From Botrytis cinerea B05.10 (Eukaryota > Ascomycota > Leotiomycetes > Helotiales > Sclerotiniaceae), in contig NC_037319.1 of the NCBI RefSeq assembly GCF_000143535.2, positions 1,116,001-1,180,000 on the forward strand: a DNA stretch of 64,000 bases, written 5' to 3'. Made by a program: the position numbers and the translations under genes. Under the pieces are notes generated by a model. The model saw only the letters and a list, made by a program, of their open reading frames with translations. It ran no database searches and was not told the DNA's origin. Shown here piece after piece: positions 10,095 through 20,688 of the stretch (position 1 is the stretch's first letter; each line of letters begins with the position of its first letter).

Positions 10095-11378
10095 ATGCTT
10101 CCAAGCCAAACATTCGCAAACACAGTTCACCACTACAACATGGCTTCTTCTGTCTCAGATCTTTACACTCGTCCTGAAGGGGTACATGCCATTCCAAAAG
10201 AATCTCTCGACCTACGACCTGATTCGGAGATCGATTATGATCTTTTACACCCCAAGTCAATTTCAAGTGAAAAGAATATTTGGTTCTTCTGGCATAGTGG
10301 TTTTCCCAACATGCATCATTATACGCAACGAAATGTTCGCGCCTGGCACCGGAGGTTTTCAAAACAAGGTTGGACTGTCCGTGTAATCGATCGACAGCGA
10401 TCTTCACCTCTAAATGTCGCGAACTTCCTGGACATCAGCGATCTGGGTACCTTCCCTAGCGCTTTCATAGATGGTACTATTGGGGGCGAACATAGCCCGC
10501 AACATACATCTGATCTAGTCCGCTTTCCCCTCCTCTTAAAGTATGGTGGTGTGTATGCGGATGTGGGGATGATGCAAATCGGTGATCTAGACCGTATGTG
10601 GCGGGAGACCATTGATAACGATGCATCACCATTTGAGCTTTTATCATACAATGCAGGAACGGTTGATGAGCGTTGTCTCACGAATTACTTCTTAGCTTCA
10701 AAAAGAAGCAATCCCATGCTTGAAAGATCACACAAACTACTACTGGCTTTATGGGCTGCAGATGGTGGTAAGACAAGCACAGAGGGGATGCATTCTAATC
10801 CCTTATTGAAAGGAGTTGAGTTGATGGGGGGTTCATTCACTATTGAGGAGGACGGAAAAATCATTTCGGCTGAAGAATGTAGCAAGCTATTAACAGATTA
10901 CATCATTCAGGGACAAGCAATGACGATGGTACTGGGACTAGTTGATGAAAATGACAACTGGGATGGGCCAAGATATTCTGCTGAGCATGTGTACGCCATC
11001 GAATACATGGAAGGTTCGCAGCTTATCAACGAGCTCACGGCCTGGGATGGACCAAAGGCATTTGCTTTGATGTCGCTTTCAATTCCTCGTAATGGGGAAG
11101 CAGAGAGCCCGGAGCAAACGCAGGCAAGAGAGATAGTGGAAGCTTGTTTGAAGAGAAGTTTTGGCTTCAAACTCGCTCACGGTCTTATTTTACGGGTATT
11201 GGGTGAGACGTTGGGGTCACTGTGGAGAAAGCATGATGGGTCAGATATAGTACCTGGAACATATGCGGATTGGTTGAGGCATGGCATGATATATTGGACG
11301 CAAGATGGACTTCCATCGAGAATGGAGTTTCAGATCATGGAGCCAATCAAAAGAGGGTCTTTATTAGCAAGCATTTGA
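10095..11378 (+). CDS. Capsule-synthesis / GT32-like glycosyltransferase
   Basis: 427 residues from ATG 10095. A second ATG at 10140 (residue 16) has a stronger context (acaacATGG) and may be the true start. Residues 61-88 (NIWFFWHSGFPNMHHYTQRN onward) and 138-159 (SDLVRFPLLLKYGGVYADVG) match the pattern of fungal capsular-polysaccharide-synthesis-like proteins and the DXD region of GT32 sugar transferases: an acceptor-side W..G segment, then SDxxRxxLLxKYGGVYxD. The expected DXD aspartate pair reads D156-V-G158, so the second metal ligand is replaced. No signal peptide or clear membrane helix was seen. Substrate unknown; probably a retaining transferase of the nucleotide-sugar type (inference). 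The stop codon is followed directly by the AT-rich block, so its 3' UTR lies in RIP-like sequence. Confidence 0.8.
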   Translation: MLPSQTFANTVHHYNMASSVSDLYTRPEGVHAIPKESLDLRPDSEIDYDLLHPKSISSEKNIWFFWHSGFPNMHHYTQRNVRAWHRRFSKQGWTVRVIDRQRSSPLNVANFLDISDLGTFPSAFIDGTIGGEHSPQHTSDLVRFPLLLKYGGVYADVGMMQIGDLDRMWRETIDNDASPFELLSYNAGTVDERCLTNYFLASKRSNPMLERSHKLLLALWAADGGKTSTEGMHSNPLLKGVELMGGSFTIEEDGKIISAEECSKLLTDYIIQGQAMTMVLGLVDENDNWDGPRYSAEHVYAIEYMEGSQLINELTAWDGPKAFALMSLSIPRNGEAESPEQTQAREIVEACLKRSFGFKLAHGLILRVLGETLGSLWRKHDGSDIVPGTYADWLRHGMIYWTQDGLPSRMEFQIMEPIKRGSLLASI

Positions 11379-12300
11379 TCATTTAGATGAACATAATATA
11401 AAAGTTCATAATTGAACGTAATATAGAGATGTGTTCAAATTAAAAACATAATTATACTAGCTTCGCTCAATTTATGAAACTGAGTATAGATTAGTAGATC
11501 AATTAGTGTCAATATTATACCTAGAGATATTTGTAATCGAAGAAACAGTCTAGGAAATTAGTATAGACTCTTATAATTAAGTAAGATCGAATAGTAGTTT
11601 ATAGATTATATATTAATATATCTATATGATCATATCGGTTTTAAATTCTACAGTAATAATGATGTCTTTGATTTAAATAATGGAATAAGCAAATTATGAA
11701 AATTATAAACAATTTTCGAAATGAATTTTCCAAATGTTTATAAGATATTTATATAACGTTATGTATTTATAGAAATGAATCAAAAACGAATTCAATAATG
11801 AAATTGGATTTTAATAAAATCGATAATAATGTAATAATACTAATAAAAGAATATTAATAAAAGAATATTAATGGTTTCGTAGAAGCAAACGAAGTGGAAA
11901 AGTACTAATGTATTATGTAATCATATATCTATATAGCAGGCCATTTTCATATTTGCAGATTTATAAAACCTCTTCTGATTGATTATAAGTAATGTGCTGA
12001 TGCTAGGGTAGGGTTGTTCCAGCCGAAAACCTTTTTTGATTGGTTATAAGTAATGTGTTGTTCCGGTTGAGTAGAGTTGTAGATTTTACAAAATTCTTTC
12101 AATTCAGTATATAATCTTAAAAAAAAAGAAAATTTGATTAAAAAAAAAGTAATTAGATTAAAGCAATTGGAAGCTTTCTAATAATCTAATTAGTTTTAGG
12201 GTAAGATCTATAATAATAATAGAATCAATTGATTGAATTGAAAGAATAAATAAAGATGGATTTGAAAAAGTATTTGTAAACAAATATATAATACCTGAGG
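11379..12300. other. AT-rich flank of the block
   Basis: Unassigned AT-rich sequence directly after the glycosyltransferase. A near-duplicate phrase of about 25 bp (TTGGTTATAAGTAATGTG type) occurs at about 11980 and 12038, so a short direct repeat is present. No gene seen. Confidence 0.5.
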
Positions 12301-12319
12301 TATAATTGCCTTAAACGTT

Positions 12320-12520
12320 TTTCAATATTAGAATCTGAATTAGAATTTGAATTAGAATCTGAGAATTAGGAAGAGAATTAGAAAGAGAATAGAAGAAGAG
12401 AATAACAAAGTGAATAAAAGAGAGAATAAGAAAGAGAATTAGAAAGAGAATAAGGAAGAGAATTAGGAAGAGAATTAGGAAGAGAATAAGAGAGAGAATT
12501 AGAAAAGAAAAGAGAATTAT
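12320..12520. repeat. Purine-rich GAATTAGRAAGA degenerate satellite
   Basis: Many degenerate copies of GAATTAG(A/G)AAGA. The complementary pyrimidine form occurs at 35040-35215. In both places the array lies next to a trinucleotide ATT/AAT tract, suggesting two opposite-strand copies of one unknown repeat element. Confidence 0.7.
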
Positions 12521-12601
12521 AAGATTTTAAGATTTTAAAGTTTAATTACATTTCTAATATCTTTGTATATATTAGAAGTAAGAGATTAGTAGAGTTTATA
12601 A

Positions 12602-12693
<92 letters not shown>
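12602..12693. repeat. (ATT)n microsatellite
   Basis: About 30 uninterrupted ATT units, followed by AATTAATTAA and a short GC-rich segment. Confidence 0.95.
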
Positions 12694-12697
<4 letters not shown>

Positions 12698-12707
12698 TAA
12701 TTAATTA

Positions 12708-12790
12708 AATCTCGAGCGTAGCGAGGATCGGGGGTTTGGGGGCTGGCCCCCATAAAGATTAAAGAATTAAAACTAGCCGTCGGGGGAAAA
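12708..12790. other. Short GC-rich island with perfect hairpin
   Basis: Within the AT block a short stretch keeps G and C. It contains GAGCGTAGCGAGG and a perfect stem GGGGGC-TG-GCCCCC at 12738-12751. It follows the (ATT)n tract directly. It looks like the end of an unidentified repeat, not a gene. A terminator-like role is not supported. Confidence 0.5.
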
Positions 12791-13540
12791 GAATTTTTCA
12801 GACTGTGGATTCATAGAAGGTTTTTATCTTTTTTTCTTATTTTTGAGATATATAAAATTTTAAACAAAGTTCAAACTTTTGATAGATAGGCCTTCCAAGG
12901 TTCTTTTATTAATAGATTTTGAAATCAAAATACAGTACGTCATTTTAGATTTCCTTAATGATAAATCTAGAATTAATATAATATAGTTTATCAGTGTGCG
13001 GGTTATATTAGTGTGCGGATTACTTTCACTTTAATTCACTATTTCAAATTTATATTATTCAATAATTATTGAATCAATTGATTAAAACTATGAAAATTAT
13101 AATAATTTAAAATCTATTATATTATTTTGATAAGTTTTTATATTATAATCTATTTTTCCGTATTTATTATAATATCGATTAGAAGATATTTCCTTATTAG
13201 AATTTCCCTCTTTTTGATATTCGTTGTATTGAATTTGAATATCAATCTTTTGTTGAGATAATATATCAAAAGTCTTTTATTCAATGAGTATTCTTTTTTA
13301 TTGTAATTGAGTTTTTTTTATATATCGATATTTGTTTAATGTTTTATTTGCTGTTTAAAGTATACGATTCTTTATATTTAAAAGTGTATTCTTATAAATT
13401 AATTTTTTTATATTTTTAATTAGAATTAATATAATTTCGAATATAGATATAGAAAAGCTTGATTGATAATAAGTTATTCGAAATTTAATTAATATTGATT
13501 GAAAAAAAGCTTTTATTGGATTATAAAGGATTTGAGAGAT

Positions 13541-13972
13541 TTATTGATTTAAATCGAAAAAAGGAAGAGTAGATGTATAAATATAAATATTTAATTTCGA
13601 GAATATAGTTTTAGAATTAAATAGGATTAAATCTATTTTTTGAAATTTTGCTTTTATATTTTGAAAAGTAATTGATTTTTTATATATAATTTTAAAAGTT
13701 ATAAAGAATTCAATTTTTGAAATATATTTGATATATATTTTGATAAAGATATTAATTTGATTTCTATATAAATGTTTTAGATTATTAAAACAATCAATAT
13801 CAAATAGTTGAATTAAATGATTTGAATATAATAATAAATATAAATATATAATATCGTTTTCTTTGTAGTATATTTGAAAAACTATTGATTTATAGCTTTT
13901 ATATTTATTTAATATTAATATTCGATATTTGCTTTTTCTTTGATTTTTAATATATTTATTAAAATATTTCAA
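13541..13972 (-). pseudogene. RIP-decayed Fot1/pogo DDE transposase fragment
   Basis: An AT-biased open stretch of 143 residues whose pattern follows the DDE_1 catalytic core of Fot1-type transposases: KYRILILNKYKSYKS sits where LxLDGHxSH is usual; YYKENDIIYLYLLLYSNHL and LFDIDCFNNLKHLY sit where the PPH-S-SHLLQPLD-x-x-F-x-PLK segment is usual; then NIKAKFQKIDLILFN where NIxxGFRxxGLVPF is usual. Every substitution is of the kind C-to-T or G-to-A mutation makes (D to N, G to K or D, H to Y, P to L, R to K or Q). The second catalytic Asp is lost (N); the third is kept. No start codon of its own is implied. It is the same strand as the intact nested transposase. Confidence 0.7.
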
Positions 13973-14413
13973 TTATTCTAAATCTATTTCATTATTTATT
14001 TATTTATTAAATATAGATTTAATAATCTATTTCATAAAAAAACCAATTTCAATATATTAATTAAAAAGATAAATTTGTTTTTGAATTATTAAAAATAAAA
14101 GAATAGTTTTATTCTCTTTATTTTTATATATTATTATTATAATCTATTCTCGATTATTTAATTATACTATTTTATTTCTATCATTTTATTTAATACTAAT
14201 TATTATTATTATTATATATATAATCCTTATTATTAAATCTATTTTATTAAAATTATAAAAATCTTTATTCAAAATATCATATTTTATTTATATATTTATA
14301 ATTAATTGAAATTATTTTTCAATAAGTTTAAAATTCTTATAAAAAGCTTTTTGAAAATTATAAATATAATTAAAATATATCTTTAATTCGATTTAATATT
14401 TTATAAATCAATA

Positions 14414-16267
14414 ACGTAACGTATGGGGAACTCGGACATATGGGGAACTCGGACACTTTTTCAATTATTCTACACGCGATCTTGTTCTACGAGCCACACA
14501 ATCCTCCAATTCCAATTCCGAATCACTTGAACTATTCTCTAGCTCTTCTTCTTCAATCTCTTCTTCTGATTCTTCAATTGGGCGTTTGCGTGGCCGTCCT
14601 CGTGGCTTTTTCTCCTTCGGTTTTTCCTCCGCCTCACGTACCATTTTCAATACTTCCTTAGTACTAAAGACAAATTGACCTTGTAATTTGACTCTTTTGC
14701 CTTTAGTTCTCTTCTTTCGAGTCTCAATTACCTCCTGAGCATCAGAGAGCTGTTTCCGAAGTAGGGCTATCTCAGCATTTTGAGATTCTACAAGCCTAGT
14801 CATTCTCTTGGCATATCGACGAGTTGGCGATGCAGGAGAACCACTGCTTGCTAGAGCTGTATTAAAGATCTGATTTGCTTGCCTTAGTTCTGTTCCATCT
14901 GGAGGAGAACTCCTGAGTATAGACAAGTCTAGGTCTTGATTGGGGGTTCTCATTTGTGGAGTAGAAGGTTGCTGGGAGGAGTTAAATGGTAATGAATCGA
15001 GTACTTTTCGTGGGGCAAAAGGTACTAAACCAGCTCCTCTCCAGCCAGCTTTAATATTAGAAGAATTCAATGCTTTTTTTCTGATATTTTGAAAGAGTTC
15101 TACCCATTCAGCTCTTTGGATTCGCTTTACACCAGCTCGAGAATATCGATCGACCTCTAAAGCATGATATCGTTTCATTGGCCCATACACCGCAATATCA
15201 AGTGGCTGAAGCAAGTGAGAGCAATGAGGAGGTAATATAAGTAAATCGATATCATTATCTATACAGAAAGCAATAAAGCTACCTGTAATATGGCTTGAAT
15301 GGCCATCCATGATCAAAAGTCGAGGTCGGTCACCTGACACTTTCTTGGATTCTGGTTCGAAAACCCTTTTTAACCATTCTAATCCATGGCTATTTGAGGT
15401 CCATCCATTTGTACTAGTAGAGAACTGCCAGCTTTGAGGTGTGTCCTTTGGAATCCATGCAGAATTCGTATTCTGAGCCTTGAAAATGACCATAGGTGAT
15501 AGAGCATTTCCAGCTGCATTGATACATTCAAATGCAGTTATCCATTCTTGCTTGCCAGCTGTAACTTTCCAATTCGACTTCTGAGTAGAATCGACTATAA
15601 TGCGCGTACTTTGAGTACTTCCAACTCCAAATCCGGTTTCATCCATATTATACATATCATCTAATTCATACTTTCGCTCAATGAGACGCGTGCGAAACGC
15701 GTCAAACCAAGCCTGAATATTCTCCGGAGTTGCTTCTTTAGCCCGATTAGACTCTAATTGACGTGAATAGCATGTTTTAAGTTCTGGATGTCGTTTTTGG
15801 AATCTATAGATCCATTCGTGGCCTATAGGTGGAATTTCTGTCGAGGTAGGATTTCGAGATGACGCGACCCGAACGCGTCGAAGACGAATTTCGTCGGCCA
15901 TTTCCTTCACCAACATAGGTGTAGCAGGGAATCCAGTGATGGTAAGTCGTGAAATCCATCGTACAAGAGTATTTTCTTCTGCGTTTGAAAGAATTTGAGC
16001 CATTTCGTGGGTTTGGGAACGTGTTTTCTTCCCAGCCAGCCTATCAGCTAGGGTAGACTTAGGGACTTCAAAATGCTCTGCAGCCTTTCTAATTGATTTA
16101 AATTCTTTCAATTGAAGTGAAATTATAGCCTTTTGAAGCTTCTCTTCAATTTGAGCAGATGTAGAAGGTGATTGGGTATGCATAATAAAAGTTATTGCGG
16201 TTTCAAGTTGGTGATGGGCTAAAAGTGTCCGAGTTCCCCATATGTCCGAGTTCCCCATACGTTACGT
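14414..16267. mobile_element. Complete, un-RIPed pogo/Fot1-like DNA transposon
   Basis: 1854 bp with perfect 47-bp terminal inverted repeats at 14414-14460 and 16221-16267, flanked by TA (14412-14413 and 16268-16269), the normal Tc1/mariner target duplication. Each repeat begins ACGTAACG, followed by two perfect tandem 17-bp units TATGGGGAACTCGGACA (14422-14438 and 14439-14455, mirrored on the right), then CTTTT. The interior has balanced composition and one intact transposase gene that starts and stops just inside the repeats. It lies inside a decayed element of the same size. Identical termini and an undamaged frame mean a recent arrival. Confidence 0.95.
14465..16183 (-). CDS. Pogo/Fot1-like transposase with DDE_1 core
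   Basis: 572 residues from ATG 16183. The frame stays open upstream to 16258 (a further 25 residues) but that stretch is the terminal repeat, so the inner start is preferred. Stop TAA is at 14465-14467, five bases from the inverted repeat. Layout, numbered from ATG 16183: psq-type helix-turn-helix (about 12-50, with FKSIRKAAEHFEVPKSTLADRL), CENP-B-type DNA-binding region (about 60-140, ending GHEWIYRFQKRHPEL), then the DDE_1 core with MDETGFG (D181), LLIMDGHSSH (D293) and HLLQPLD (D329), spacing 35. NIKAGWRGAGLVPF closes the core. The C terminus has a coiled coil, an AT-hook-like RGRPRKRP and an acidic tail. All three acidic residues are present, so it is predicted active. It cuts and pastes at TA and could mobilise elements with matching ends. 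Confidence 0.95.
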   Translation of the reverse strand: MHTQSPSTSAQIEEKLQKAIISLQLKEFKSIRKAAEHFEVPKSTLADRLAGKKTRSQTHEMAQILSNAEENTLVRWISRLTITGFPATPMLVKEMADEIRLRRVRVASSRNPTSTEIPPIGHEWIYRFQKRHPELKTCYSRQLESNRAKEATPENIQAWFDAFRTRLIERKYELDDMYNMDETGFGVGSTQSTRIIVDSTQKSNWKVTAGKQEWITAFECINAAGNALSPMVIFKAQNTNSAWIPKDTPQSWQFSTSTNGWTSNSHGLEWLKRVFEPESKKVSGDRPRLLIMDGHSSHITGSFIAFCIDNDIDLLILPPHCSHLLQPLDIAVYGPMKRYHALEVDRYSRAGVKRIQRAEWVELFQNIRKKALNSSNIKAGWRGAGLVPFAPRKVLDSLPFNSSQQPSTPQMRTPNQDLDLSILRSSPPDGTELRQANQIFNTALASSGSPASPTRRYAKRMTRLVESQNAEIALLRKQLSDAQEVIETRKKRTKGKRVKLQGQFVFSTKEVLKMVREAEEKPKEKKPRGRPRKRPIEESEEEIEEEELENSSSDSELELEDCVARRTRSRVE

Positions 16268-16691
16268 TATATTTAAAACTTTTTAATATATTTTGTATTT
16301 TTCGATTCGAAAATATAATTTATTATATCTTTTATATTTTTAAATTTAAATAAAAAACCTTTCGAATTTATATTAAATATATATTTAGAAATAATATTCT
16401 TTTTTAGTTTTAAAAGATTATAAGATTTAAATCGATATTCGGAATAAAAAATAATATTATTAATTTTATATTATAGTATTATATTCGAAATATTATATAT
16501 TTTTGTAATCTTTCGAATACTTATTTTTTTATCTTTTTGAATAATTTCGATAATAAGAAGTATACAAGCTTTTTGATTATTCGAATTTATTATTGATTAT
16601 TAATAAAAATGTATATTGAAAAAGAAAAGAGTGAATTGAGGTGAAAGTGACCCATACACTGATATGACCCGCACACTAATAAACTACATTA

Positions 16692-19600
16692 TAGTTAGTA
16701 TAAAATTATAAATAATATTGATTCAGCAGAGAATTGTAAATGTATGTTTAAGCTTTATGTAGATTTGTATTATCGTTTTATTCAAAATAAATGTGATACT
16801 ATTGTTTAAATTTGAATCTATTATTATTTATTTATATTTCATTATAACATGTTGTATTTTCGCGAGTGGCAAGTTACTGAATTATCCGGGATAATAGCAA
16901 CCTTGGAAGAATCTTTTATTGATTTCATTAGTAAAATTGATTTAATATTCTATAAAAGAAAACTAAGAATTCTTATACGAGTTTACGAATAGTATAAAAA
17001 TGTATTTTGAAATATCAAATCCTTATTTAAAATATTACTATAATCTTAACATAATTTGAACGAAATTGATTCTTCGAATAAACTCAACAACTTCCATAGA
17101 CGATTATAAATTAATAAGGATATCAATATTTTGATTTTGATTAAATACTAATCTCTATATACTGAGTATTTCTTAATAAATCATACATGTATATACATAA
17201 ATAAAATCAATAAAATATAACTTTACAATAATCTTAGAGTTTTACACTCTTTAATTAATATTATATATAGAAATTAAGTAAAATGTTTTTTCAAATCGAT
17301 TTCTATATCAAAATTAAACGAACTTTGTAAATTTTTTGAAAATTTGATTTCAAAATTGTTTTTGATTAAAACAGGAATCAATGACAATAATCTATTTTAT
17401 CACTATAATTATTTCAATGAAGTTTTATTACCTTTGAGATACTAATATTATTAAAACAAATGACTAACTTTTAATTATATTTTAAATAAAGCAAATTTTG
17501 ATATAAAAAGGCTATTTGCGCAAACTTAGTGTATAGTATAGTATAGGAGAATGAAACTTTTAATTCTTCATAACTTATATGGTTTGAAACACTCTTTTTA
17601 ATTGAAAGTTGATTAGTCAAACAGGAAACAAAAGAAGAGTTCCATATATCAAATACTAATAAAGTATTAGAATAAACATCAGAGTATAACGATTAAAAAA
17701 TAAGTATAGTAATCATTAAAAGACAATATTAAAGAAAGCTTGCCTAGTTAGTTATCAAGTTAAAGATTTTTGAGTGCACTTGTTTTGGTGGTTTTATGAT
17801 TAATGATTCTTTGTTTGTTTATTTGTTATCATTATATTTGATATTCTGTTTACTATTTTCATGAATTTTGAAAAAGTTTAAAATTAAACAACCATTATGT
17901 TTCTAAAAGATTTCACGATTTTGCCTGAGTATCTCTACTTAATAGTACTATCTGAACTAAATATAAAAACAAAAGTGAGATCTCAATGTGGGCATTATGT
18001 AAATTCAGAAATTTATATTCAAGTATTGAAACTCATATTCAAGCTCAGAGATAGATTGAATTGTAGGTTCGTGCCTAGGATTAATTTTTACATTCAGAAT
18101 CTTTGAACAAATCCAAATTTATGTAGAAAAATTTAACGGTTTCAAATAATCTTCAATTTGAGAAATTCTGCTTGACTTAAACATCTTTAAAACCGATGTT
18201 CAAATTCGAAACGAAAATTAAATGAAGTCTTTAGATTTTTTTTTTTTTTTTTTTTTTCAAATCTCCAAAAAGTTTCAAATTTTATAACTCTTAGGCTTAT
18301 TGATATAATAGTATTTTCGATGTTTCTATTTGGATCTAAAGGCCAGCAACAAGCCGATCTCCCACCTGTACATAATGTCAATTACAAACCTATAGTATAT
18401 TAAGTCCATAAAACCAATAGAAGCTTTTACAATGAAATTCATAATACTCTATAAAGATTTTCATTTGTCGATTCTATTATTATGATTGTATAAAAAAATT
18501 TATGATCTACAATAATATAAAGAAATATAAAAACTTAGAAAAAAAATTAAGCGGATCTGTAAAGGGGGTGAAATTGTATTCAAAAATAGAATAAAGAAGA
18601 ATATATACTTGAAAAGAGTTCTTAATAGTAATAGTAGTAATAGTATTTATTAATGTTCAGCGAGCTGGCATAAAACCAACCCTGGGAATTTCTTGAGAGG
18701 TATAGGAATGTATTAAATTATGGATTTAAAGTATTATTGTAGAAAGTAGATTATATATATAGAAGTTATAAAACCCAATTAAATAATTCCTTTTTTGTTA
18801 ATTGAGGTAGGGTCAATTATGTTCAAAGGATTTCGAAGAATCAAATATGATTTCAAAAAACAATATATGTGAACTATAAAAACAAATATTTATAAAAGTA
18901 ATTTATATTAGTGTATATATATAAAAAGAAAAAGGGGGGTTTCAATTACATTTTTAATTATTATTTTAATGAGGTATAGGAAAAGCAAGATTCTTTTTAA
19001 TGAGGGAAAAGAAAAAAAGGAAAAGGAAAGAGGTATTTCTAATGAAAATAAATATTAAAATAGAATTAAATGATTTTAAGGAATTCGATCAAAACTAGTG
19101 GTTGGAATATAAGAAACGAGAGGTAGCTAAAGCCTTTTATTGTTATGGTTGATGGGAGTAAAAGTGGTTGTTTAGGTCATTTTCCAAATTGAGCGAGCGA
19201 CTTGTGGCAGAGTATTAGAGAGTTCTTAATATAGTATCTTCGAAACATATTATTATACATTTATTTAAAAGTCTTTGAACTATTTAAATTGAAATTAAGA
19301 TAATGTATTTCTATTCTATAGGAAATAAAAAGTTAAATCCGAATAGTAAGTAAATGTACATTAAGAACTTTCATTTTAAGTTTTGCTTCAATAAAATAAA
19401 AAATTCTTTCTAGGAATTATAATATTATAGAATTAGAAATCTAAAATTATTTTTATGGTCAAAAAAGAGTTCTTTATGATTTTAATCTCTCGCTAGAACT
19501 AGAACTTCATATTAAAATAAAATCATTAGCTTAGTACATTTCTATATCCCTAAAAGGTTTCTTGAATGTAAATTAATATTACTACTATCTGAAATATTTG

Positions 19601-20193
19601 AATCTAAAACGAAAGCAAATGAAAATTAGGTATGGATTCAAATTCAAATTTAGATTATACAAATTTTTAAAGTTGCTTGATCTGAGTGTATGTATGAGCT
19701 ATTCTTTTTTTCAAAAAGTGAAAGTTTTTGAATAGTTTCAAATTCGAATTTAGGTTAGAGGATAATTGAAATCTTTTGAATCATTAAAGTTTAAAAGATA
19801 TATAATATAAGCCATTCATAAATACATGTTTCCAAAATCAACCAAAAATGTTTTTATTTTTTTCCTCTCGAATAAGTTGTTTCAATTTTTTGGAAAATTA
19901 CATGGATTTTGGTATACATTTCTTAGTTATCATAATAAAAAGATCAAAATTTGATAATTGGATATATATATGTGGAGTATTGATGTACTCATAACATAGT
20001 TTCGCATTTTGAAAATTCAATTTCAAAGCTTAAACAATAATAAACAAACTCTTAAAAAAGATTTTGATATAGCTACAAATATTAATTTCATTCGTGATTT
20101 TCTAAATAAACATGTAAAATTGTAGATTTCTAAAAATGTAGTAAAATACAAACTATGTTAATAAGCAAATCAATTGATAAATCAAATCATAAA
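16692..20193. other. Unassigned AT-rich sequence
   Basis: About 3.5 kb of RIP-like DNA. A poly-T run of about 22 lies at 18236-18257. Some short patches keep G and C (16860-16910, 18320-18375, 18655-18700) and may be poorly mutated remnants; I could not identify them. No gene or complete repeat was recognised. Confidence 0.5.
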
Positions 20194-20688
20194 CGGCAAA
20201 TTACTCTCATGCCCCTCAAATGTCATTTAATTACTCTCATGCTTTAAAATTCAGAAATAATTTATTATTATGCCCCTTAGATTCTATAATAGAATTTATA
20301 ATAGATTTTATAATCAAATGAATAGATTCTAATCTTTTAAAGTTAAATTCTATATTTGAAAAAGATATAAAAATTATAAATTATTTTATTATAAAATCTA
20401 CCCTATTATTACCTATCATAGAATTTATACTTTTAGTTATAGAATCTATTCTTCTATTGCTTATTATAAAATCTATATTTTTAATTATAGAATCTACCCT
20501 CCTATTGTCTACTATAGAATCTATACTTTTAGAATTTAACCTAAAATAACTAGATTCTATAATTTTAGACTAGATTCTATAATAGAATCTATTATAGAAT
20601 CTAAGGGGTATAAGAGTTTTTTTTTTTTCAAATTTTAGGGTATGAGAGTAATTAAATGATATTTGAGGGGTATGAGAGTAATTTGCCG
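20194..20688. mobile_element. Mutator-like foldback MITE, copy 1
   Basis: 495 bp with long inverted ends, starting CGGCAAATTACTCTCAT and ending ATGAGAGTAATTTGCCG. Each end contains three spaced copies of an ACTCTCATGCCCCT-type unit. The middle is made of repeated AGATTCTA/TAGAATCT words. The flanks AATCATAAA (20185-20193) and AATTATAAA (20689-20697) match at 8 of 9 positions, the mismatch being C/T, as expected for a 9-bp target duplication after RIP. Confidence 0.8.

Larger units (their letters stand above)
12981..16689. mobile_element. RIP-decayed pogo/Fot1 relic A1, split by an intact pogo
   Basis: Imperfect terminal inverted repeats lie at both ends: left from 12981 (ATATAGTTTATCAGTG), right to 16689 (ending TAAACTACAT), each holding two tandem 17-bp units with a GTGTGCGG core, each flanked by TA (12979-12980; 16690-16691). 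Subtracting the nested intact element and its TA duplication leaves about 1853 bp, almost exactly the length of the intact element. Internal decayed transposase is at 13541-13972. Homologous relics occur at about 23792, 36911, 39061 and 45485. Confidence 0.8.

Noticed and set aside
16184..16258. N-terminal extension of the transposase frame to 16258
   Set aside because: These 25 codons are mostly the terminal inverted repeat; the start at 16183 is just inside it and precedes the HTH domain.
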